A DNA stretch of 11,226 nt. Origin: an uncultured Bacilli bacterium (lineage in GTDB: Bacteria; Bacillota_I; Bacilli_A; RF39; UBA660). Below the pieces are notes generated by a model that saw only the letters and a program-made list of their open reading frames with translations, was not told where the DNA came from and ran no database searches. The translations under genes were made by a program, and so were the position numbers. Where the stretch lies: contig CANQHW010000029.1 of NCBI GenBank assembly GCA_947623855.1, positions 1 through 11,226 of the forward strand, written 5' to 3'. This document shows positions 7,298 to 11,226 of the stretch, piece by piece. Positions within the stretch are counted from its first letter, which is position 1. Each line of letters starts with the position of its first letter.

Positions 7298-8716
7298 ATG
7301 AAGATGTATAACGAAATCAAAAATTATCGAAAAGAGTATGTCTACGAACAATATACCAGAATTGTAGAAAAATTTAAAAACTATGATAAAATTACTAAAG
7401 TACAAATGCTTGCTGCAATATATAAAATTTATGATAATCCGGATAATATTATTGATATATGTACAACTAGAGAATTAAAATTTTTAAAAATAGTCTTAGA
7501 CGGCAAATTACCAGAAGAATATTTAATAAAAAATATAATGAATCATAAAAAAGGTAAATATGATTGGGAAATTAGTATTTTAAAAGATAAATTTTTATTA
7601 GATTTTGAAAGAAATATTCCCGAAGAAATAGAAGCTAAAGTAAAACAAGCCTTAAAAACAGTAAAATGGAAAGAAAAGAAGAAAATAGATGATTTAAATG
7701 AACTATTAGTAAGTTATTGTAAAATACAAGGCTCAGCAATGTTATATGTTGTGTGTCAATTTGCTTCCGCAATAACTGGAATAGCTTCTGAAACAATATG
7801 GAAGCATATGTTATATAATAAACTATTTAATTACTATGTATTTATAGTTGAAAGAAAGTTAGATGGTTATCAAGAAAAAGTTCCAATGGCTATTTATCAA
7901 GATTATTATGAAATAGAAGAAGAACTAGAAAAGCAAAGAAAAAAACAAGGTCTTGCAGGTGATAAAAAAATTGATATTAGAATGTTTAAGACTTTATTCT
8001 ATAATGATTTTGATATAAATAATCCTAAAATTAAAAAGTTTTTAGACGATCTAGAAAATTTGCCGTTCTTTTGGACTTCAGCTCTAAAACTAATTAAAGA
8101 ATATGCCATGCTTAATATAGATAGAAAACCTCTAAAAAAGGCCATAAAGAAAGTTCCCTCATTACAATATATGGATTTAACTAATTTCTTTGAAACTTTA
8201 GATGCCGCTATGGATGAAATGCCATCGGGAGCATTAAATGGGTACACACCTAATGAAGCTAAAGAGCTCTTAGCTAAAAAAACTATTTTACAAAACATTA
8301 AAACTAAAAATTATGTAAAACAAAAAAATGCCTGTATATCTCAAACTGATGCACTATTATTTTATAAAATATATTTTGGTTTATTAGAATACACTAATAA
8401 AAAGTATAAAATAAATAAGTATGTAAAAATATATAAGCATAATGGAATTAATCCATATAAAATTCAAGATATTGTTGAAAAATATTGGGAAAATAAAGAA
8501 GAAATTACTAATGAATTTTGTTCTAGTAATCCCTATGAATTCAATGAAGAAGAGCTAAAATTAGCAAGAGAATTTAAAAGGGGAATTAGACATACATTTA
8601 TAATTGCTCGATATGAATTAGAATATACAGCATTAATGGATGATGATAAAATATATATGATAAAAGGATTAAATGATAATATTGATAATATTTATTCCGT
8701 ATCCCCAAATACCTAA
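7298..8716 (+). CDS. Large helix-rich protein of unknown function, C-terminus displaced by a frameshift
   Basis: The 472-aa frame starts at ATG 7298, with AGGAG at 7283-7287. It is lysine-rich, predicted to be mostly helical and without signal peptide or membrane helices. Recognisable pieces are RELKFLKIVLDGK near residues 58-70, NGYTPNEA near 314-321, and FKRGI near 426 leading to a strand-rich end with YMIKGLN. From memory, this order (NGY-PNE, then F-RG, then Y-VKGL, then LPFK-IIYDG) resembles uncharacterised Bacillota proteins that sometimes end in a SEC-C zinc motif; no SEC-C motif is visible here. The frame ends abruptly after an atypical SVSPNT tail, while the expected next block is encoded in the +1 frame (8691-8861). 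Corrected, the protein would be about 520 aa. It may be non-functional, read through programmed +1 shifting, or carry a sequencing error. It is the first gene of an operon with the UPF0158 gene. Confidence 0.75.
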   Translation: MKMYNEIKNYRKEYVYEQYTRIVEKFKNYDKITKVQMLAAIYKIYDNPDNIIDICTTRELKFLKIVLDGKLPEEYLIKNIMNHKKGKYDWEISILKDKFLLDFERNIPEEIEAKVKQALKTVKWKEKKKIDDLNELLVSYCKIQGSAMLYVVCQFASAITGIASETIWKHMLYNKLFNYYVFIVERKLDGYQEKVPMAIYQDYYEIEEELEKQRKKQGLAGDKKIDIRMFKTLFYNDFDINNPKIKKFLDDLENLPFFWTSALKLIKEYAMLNIDRKPLKKAIKKVPSLQYMDLTNFFETLDAAMDEMPSGALNGYTPNEAKELLAKKTILQNIKTKNYVKQKNACISQTDALLFYKIYFGLLEYTNKKYKINKYVKIYKHNGINPYKIQDIVEKYWENKEEITNEFCSSNPYEFNEEELKLAREFKRGIRHTFIIARYELEYTALMDDDKIYMIKGLNDNIDNIYSVSPNT

Positions 8717-8861
8717 TATAGTAATTACTACGATAATACCCTTTAAAGGCAATTTAGTTTATGACGGAATTTTACTTGAGGTCAATATAAAGTTTGGGAC
8801 TGATTTTGAAGAAATGATAAATAAGGAATATACTACCAAAATAAAGTATTATCATTTATAG
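8691..8861 (+). pseudogene. Displaced C-terminal segment of the 7298 gene (+1 frame)
   Basis: The +1 frame opens after a TAA at 8670-8672 and runs to a TAG at 8859-8861. Joined at about 8690-8697, it continues the 7298 protein as NIDNI then IPYPQIPNIVITT and PFKGNLVYDGILL, which matches the ending I would expect for this protein type. One extra base, such as one T in the T-rich stretch 8691-8696, explains the break. An ATG at 8673 in this frame gives a 62-aa ORF, but it has no ribosome binding site and starts inside the upstream gene, so it is not treated as a separate gene. The next gene's ribosome binding site overlaps this frame's stop, as if translation normally ended here. Confidence 0.7.
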
Positions 8862-8866
8862 GGAGG
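8861..8866 (+). promoter_or_regulatory. Ribosome binding site of the UPF0158 gene, at the upstream stop codon
   Basis: GGGAGG at 8861-8866 sits 5 nt before the ATG at 8872, and its first G is the last base of the TAG at 8859-8861. This layout is typical of translational coupling to a gene ending at 8861 rather than at 8716. Confidence 0.7.
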
Positions 8867-8871
8867 AAATT

Positions 8872-9309
8872 ATGAAATGTAAATTAAGTTTAATTGTTGA
8901 AGGTATGGATAGGGAAAATTTCGATGAAAAATCCTTTTTAAACCTGCAAAATGGGAAAGTGTTTGTATTTGGTGAGTATGGTAATCATTATATTGACGAT
9001 AATCAAAAAGTAGAAGAGAAAGTATTATATACAGGAGATATAATATCTTTACCTGGGCGTCATGAAATAAATGAATATAAAATTATTAAAGATTTTATTG
9101 ATACTATTAAAGATGACAAAATTCAAAAACAATTATTAATAACTATTAATGGGAATAGAGCATTTAGAAGATTTAAAGATACTTGTATTAATCTTGGGAT
9201 TATTAATGATTGGTATAAATTTAAAAATAATACCTACTATGAATTAGCAAAAGAATGGTGTACTTGGAATAATATTGAATATATAGATGATGTAGTAACA
9301 AAAGTATAA
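8872..9309 (+). CDS. UPF0158 family protein
   Basis: This 145-aa cytoplasmic protein fits the UPF0158 family in length and signature. SLPGRHEINEYKII (59-72) is followed by the core AFRRFKD (97-103), then WYKFKN (114-119) and a C-terminal AKEWCTWNNIEY (126-137). The family's molecular function is not established, so no activity is assigned. It begins 10 nt after the shifted-frame stop of the 7298 gene, has a strong GGGAGG site and no promoter of its own, so it is almost certainly the second gene of that operon. The frameshift upstream may therefore also lower its translation if coupling matters. A strong terminator follows 20 nt after its stop. Confidence is high for the family and low for any role. 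Confidence 0.85.
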   Translation: MKCKLSLIVEGMDRENFDEKSFLNLQNGKVFVFGEYGNHYIDDNQKVEEKVLYTGDIISLPGRHEINEYKIIKDFIDTIKDDKIQKQLLITINGNRAFRRFKDTCINLGIINDWYKFKNNTYYELAKEWCTWNNIEYIDDVVTKV

Positions 9310-9329
9310 TAGATATGTTAAAAAGATTT

Positions 9330-9363
9330 AAAAATTAATTCAGGACCTTGAATTAATTTTTTT
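9330..9363 (+). terminator. Strong intrinsic terminator after the UPF0158 gene
   Basis: A 13-bp uninterrupted stem (9330-9342 with 9349-9361), AAAAATTAATTCA against its complement, has the loop GGACCT and runs into a T-run at 9357-9363. The A-run on the 5' arm means it could also work in the opposite direction, but no gene faces it. Confidence 0.85.
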
Positions 9364-9367
9364 GATA

Positions 9368-9396
9368 TTTAAAAAGGTGTATAAAAATGGTATAAT
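9368..9396 (+). promoter_or_regulatory. Extended -10 promoter for the HipA-like kinase gene
   Basis: TGGTATAAT at 9388-9396 (TG at 9388-9389, TATAAT at 9391-9396) has a -35 candidate TTTAAA at 9368-9373, spaced by 17 nt. It lies immediately after the terminator, so the kinase has its own transcription unit. AAAGGAGAG follows before the ATG at 9426. Confidence 0.65.
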
Positions 9397-9425
9397 AATG
9401 ATATTAAAAAAGGAGAGACTATCCT

Positions 9426-10613
9426 ATGAAATGTATACTAATGAATAAAAACAAAGAGGTATTAGTTGCCGAATATAATGAAACTTCAAAATTTTTTGAT
9501 TACATATATGAAATTAAAGACATTAACTATGCCCCCTATATTCTAAAGAGTTTTTATCTTAAAAATGATATTAATAATACTCCTTTTAGAACTAATTTGA
9601 GCGAATGGTTTAAAGGAAGAGGTATTCCATCATGGCGGGATAAACTAGATTTATTATTGCATCGGCTTAATATAATGGCACCTTATGAACTTTTAGATAA
9701 AGCTTTTGGATTATCTTTGTCTGACCAATATTGGTTAAAACCAGAGAGTAGTGATCTTTCTTATGATGATATTAATTTCTTTGATAATGATTTTGATTAT
9801 GCCGAATTTATGGAAGCATCATTATCAAATAATAATATGTCAATAACTAAAGAAAGTTCATTAATAACTCCTAATAATACAACAGATGGTATGCTTAAAA
9901 AAGCATGGATTATAGATAACGGAGTAAGATATTTATTAAAAGGTGGTTATAAGAATGAAACACTACAACCTTTTAATGAAGTATTAGCTAGTGAGATGTG
10001 TAAAAGATTAGGGTTTGAACATGTAGAATATACATTAGATAAATACAAAGATATAGTTGTATCTAAGTGTCCTTGTTTTATTAATAAAGATACTGAGTTT
10101 GTAACTTGTCATCAAATAATAAATGATATGCCACGGCATGATAGTATAGAAGATTATGAAGATTACATCAAAAAATTAGAAAAAGAGGGCATTAAAAATG
10201 CTCGGGAAAAAATAGAGAATATATATATTCTAGATTTTCTTATTATGAATGAAGATAGACATTTAAATAACTTTGGAATTATAAGAGATGTTAATACTTT
10301 AAAATGGCTTGATGTTGCTCCGATATTTGATAATGGACAAAGTTTAAATGTTGAATATTATGATGAAAAAGAAGTACATATTTCGGGTAGTGGAAGATTC
10401 TTTTATGAAGTAAAACCATTTGATGATATTATAAAAGTAGTTAAAAATATCAAAAGAATAGATATATCTAAGTTAGATGGTATAGTAGAATGGTTTGATG
10501 AACTATTACATAAATATCAACATTTAACAGGATATTCCGATACTAGAATTAATAAGTTATGTATTTTGTTAAATAGACAAATTAATAAGTTAAAGAGATT
10601 AATTGAAAAATAA
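9426..10613 (+). CDS. HipA-like serine/threonine kinase, no HipB partner
   Basis: This 395-aa protein carries the HipA C-terminal kinase fold. ATP-site features are TPNNTTDGMLKK (148-159, Gly/Ser-rich loop region) and LLKGG (170-174) with the likely nucleotide-contacting Lys172, then E185 in FNEV. The catalytic loop NEDRHLNN (275-282) supplies Asp277 and Asn282, and FDNG (301-304) supplies metal-binding Asp302. All key residues are present, so it is likely active. The N-terminal 145 residues, with LSLSDQYW at 96-103, differ from the canonical E. coli HipA N-domain and resemble solo HipA-like proteins of Bacillota. Family members phosphorylate proteins such as aminoacyl-tRNA synthetases; the substrate here is unknown. 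No small HTH (HipB-like) gene lies on either side. It is transcribed alone between the UPF0158 operon and a second type I RM system, so a toxin-antitoxin role is not shown. Confidence 0.88.
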   Translation: MKCILMNKNKEVLVAEYNETSKFFDYIYEIKDINYAPYILKSFYLKNDINNTPFRTNLSEWFKGRGIPSWRDKLDLLLHRLNIMAPYELLDKAFGLSLSDQYWLKPESSDLSYDDINFFDNDFDYAEFMEASLSNNNMSITKESSLITPNNTTDGMLKKAWIIDNGVRYLLKGGYKNETLQPFNEVLASEMCKRLGFEHVEYTLDKYKDIVVSKCPCFINKDTEFVTCHQIINDMPRHDSIEDYEDYIKKLEKEGIKNAREKIENIYILDFLIMNEDRHLNNFGIIRDVNTLKWLDVAPIFDNGQSLNVEYYDEKEVHISGSGRFFYEVKPFDDIIKVVKNIKRIDISKLDGIVEWFDELLHKYQHLTGYSDTRINKLCILLNRQINKLKRLIEK

Positions 10614-10647
10614 TCATTATTTAAAAAAAGAAGCAAAAAATTTTGTA

Positions 10648-10656
10648 TGTTATAAT
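10648..10656 (+). promoter_or_regulatory. Extended -10 promoter for the second hsdM
   Basis: TGTTATAAT at 10648-10656 is a perfect extended -10 without a visible -35. It is 36 nt before the ATG at 10693, and TTGGAGG lies in between. No clear intrinsic terminator for the kinase gene is visible in the 79-nt gap, so some readthrough into this operon is possible. Confidence 0.6.
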
Positions 10657-10692
10657 ACATTTATGGGTTATATACAATTGGAGGTAGTAAAA

Positions 10693-11226
10693 ATGAATAA
10701 TAAGAAAGAGTATGAAAGAGATGAGCTTCACAAAGCAATATGGAAAATAGCTAATGATTTAAGGGGATCTGTCGATGGATGGGATTTTAAACAATATGTT
10801 TTAGGATTTCTATTTTATAGATTTATTTCAGAAAATTTAACAGATTATATTAACAAATTAGAACCAGATGTGAATTTTGATTATGCTAAAATATCTGATA
10901 AACAAGCTGAATATGGTAGAAATGAAACATTAAAAGAAAAAGGTTTTTATATACTTCCAAGTGAATTATTTTGTAATGTAAGAAATAAAGCTAAACAAGA
11001 TTATGATCTTAATGTGACTTTAAATAGAATCTTTAATAATATAGAAAATTCTGCTAAAGGTACTGATTCAGAAGATGATATGAAAGGATTATTTGATGAT
11101 ATAGATGTTAATAGTAATAAGTTAGGCAATACAGTAAAAGAACGTAATGATAAGTTAGTTAAGATTCTTGACTCTATTGGCGATCTTCCTTTAGGAAATT
11201 ATCAAGATAATACAATTGATGTTTTT
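10693..11226 (+). CDS. hsdM: Second type I methyltransferase HsdM, EcoR124I-like (type IC), N-terminal part
   Basis: The frame is open for 178 codons and is cut by the window edge. The N-terminus strongly resembles, from memory, EcoR124I HsdM of type IC: ELHKAIWKIANDLRG, then SVDGWDFKQYVLG (26-38) and FYRFISEN (41-48), then KGLFDDIDVNSNKLGNTVKE at about 131-150. About the first third of a roughly 500-520-aa protein is present; the SAM-binding and NPPY/F motifs would lie beyond the edge. The ATG at 10693 is set by GGAGG at 10680-10684 with an 8-nt spacing. It is clearly unlike the HsdM at 119, so this is a separate system and not a duplication. HsdS and HsdR partners should follow outside the window. 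Confidence 0.92.
   Translation, partial: MNNKKEYERDELHKAIWKIANDLRGSVDGWDFKQYVLGFLFYRFISENLTDYINKLEPDVNFDYAKISDKQAEYGRNETLKEKGFYILPSELFCNVRNKAKQDYDLNVTLNRIFNNIENSAKGTDSEDDMKGLFDDIDVNSNKLGNTVKERNDKLVKILDSIGDLPLGNYQDNTIDVF

Noticed and set aside
7999..8298. Minus-strand open frame inside the 7298 gene
   Set aside because: It is a shadow of the + strand coding region, with no start signals and no recognisable motif.
8673..8861. Independent 62-aa gene
   Set aside because: There is no ribosome binding site before the ATG at 8673, and from 8691 the translation reads as the missing C-terminus of the 7298 protein.
1..11226. Mollicutes genetic code (TGA read as tryptophan), suggested by the very low GC
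   Set aside because: Long conserved genes contain no in-frame TGA, and tryptophans in conserved positions use TGG, so the standard bacterial code fits.
1..11226. CRISPR array, tRNA/rRNA gene or insertion sequence
   Set aside because: No regularly spaced repeats, no transposase-like protein with terminal inverted repeats, and no recognisable structural RNA were seen.

Overview
The window is strongly AT-rich and every gene lies on the + strand. All stop codons are TAA or TAG, tryptophan is encoded by TGG, and ribosome binding sites are strong AGGAGG types. Promoters mostly carry an extended -10 (TGnTATAAT). This suggests a low-GC Bacillota (Firmicutes) bacterium using the standard bacterial code. 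The content is typical of a defence island: restriction-modification genes mixed with poorly characterised accessory genes.

Region 1 (1-5772) is a complete type I restriction-modification operon in the order hsdM-hsdS-hsdR. It encodes a 498-aa N6-adenine methyltransferase, a 364-aa two-TRD specificity subunit overlapping hsdM by 11 bp, and a 1007-aa DEAH-type translocase/endonuclease. All core motifs are intact, so the system is probably active.

Region 2 (5773-7227) is an AT-rich spacer followed by a monocistronic 403-aa protein that I cannot name. Its clearest mark is a GGGHPWE motif, and a terminator follows it.

Region 3 (7228-9363) is a two-gene operon. The first gene is a large, helix-rich protein whose frame is broken near its 3' end: the first frame stops at 8716, but conserved-looking sequence continues in the +1 frame to 8861. 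The second gene encodes a UPF0158-family protein of 145 aa, with its ribosome binding site touching the shifted-frame stop codon. A strong terminator closes the unit.

Region 4 (9364-10613) is a monocistronic HipA-like kinase of 395 aa with intact catalytic motifs and no HipB partner nearby. Region 5 (10614-11226) is the start of a second, different type I system: the first 178 codons of an EcoR124I-like (type IC) hsdM, cut by the window edge.

Taken together, two unrelated type I systems flank three separately promoted accessory units. The most notable points are the frameshift in the 7298 gene, its pairing with UPF0158, the solo HipA kinase, and the unassigned HPWE-motif protein. I cannot show that the accessory units form one system; co-location inside a defence island is the only link visible.
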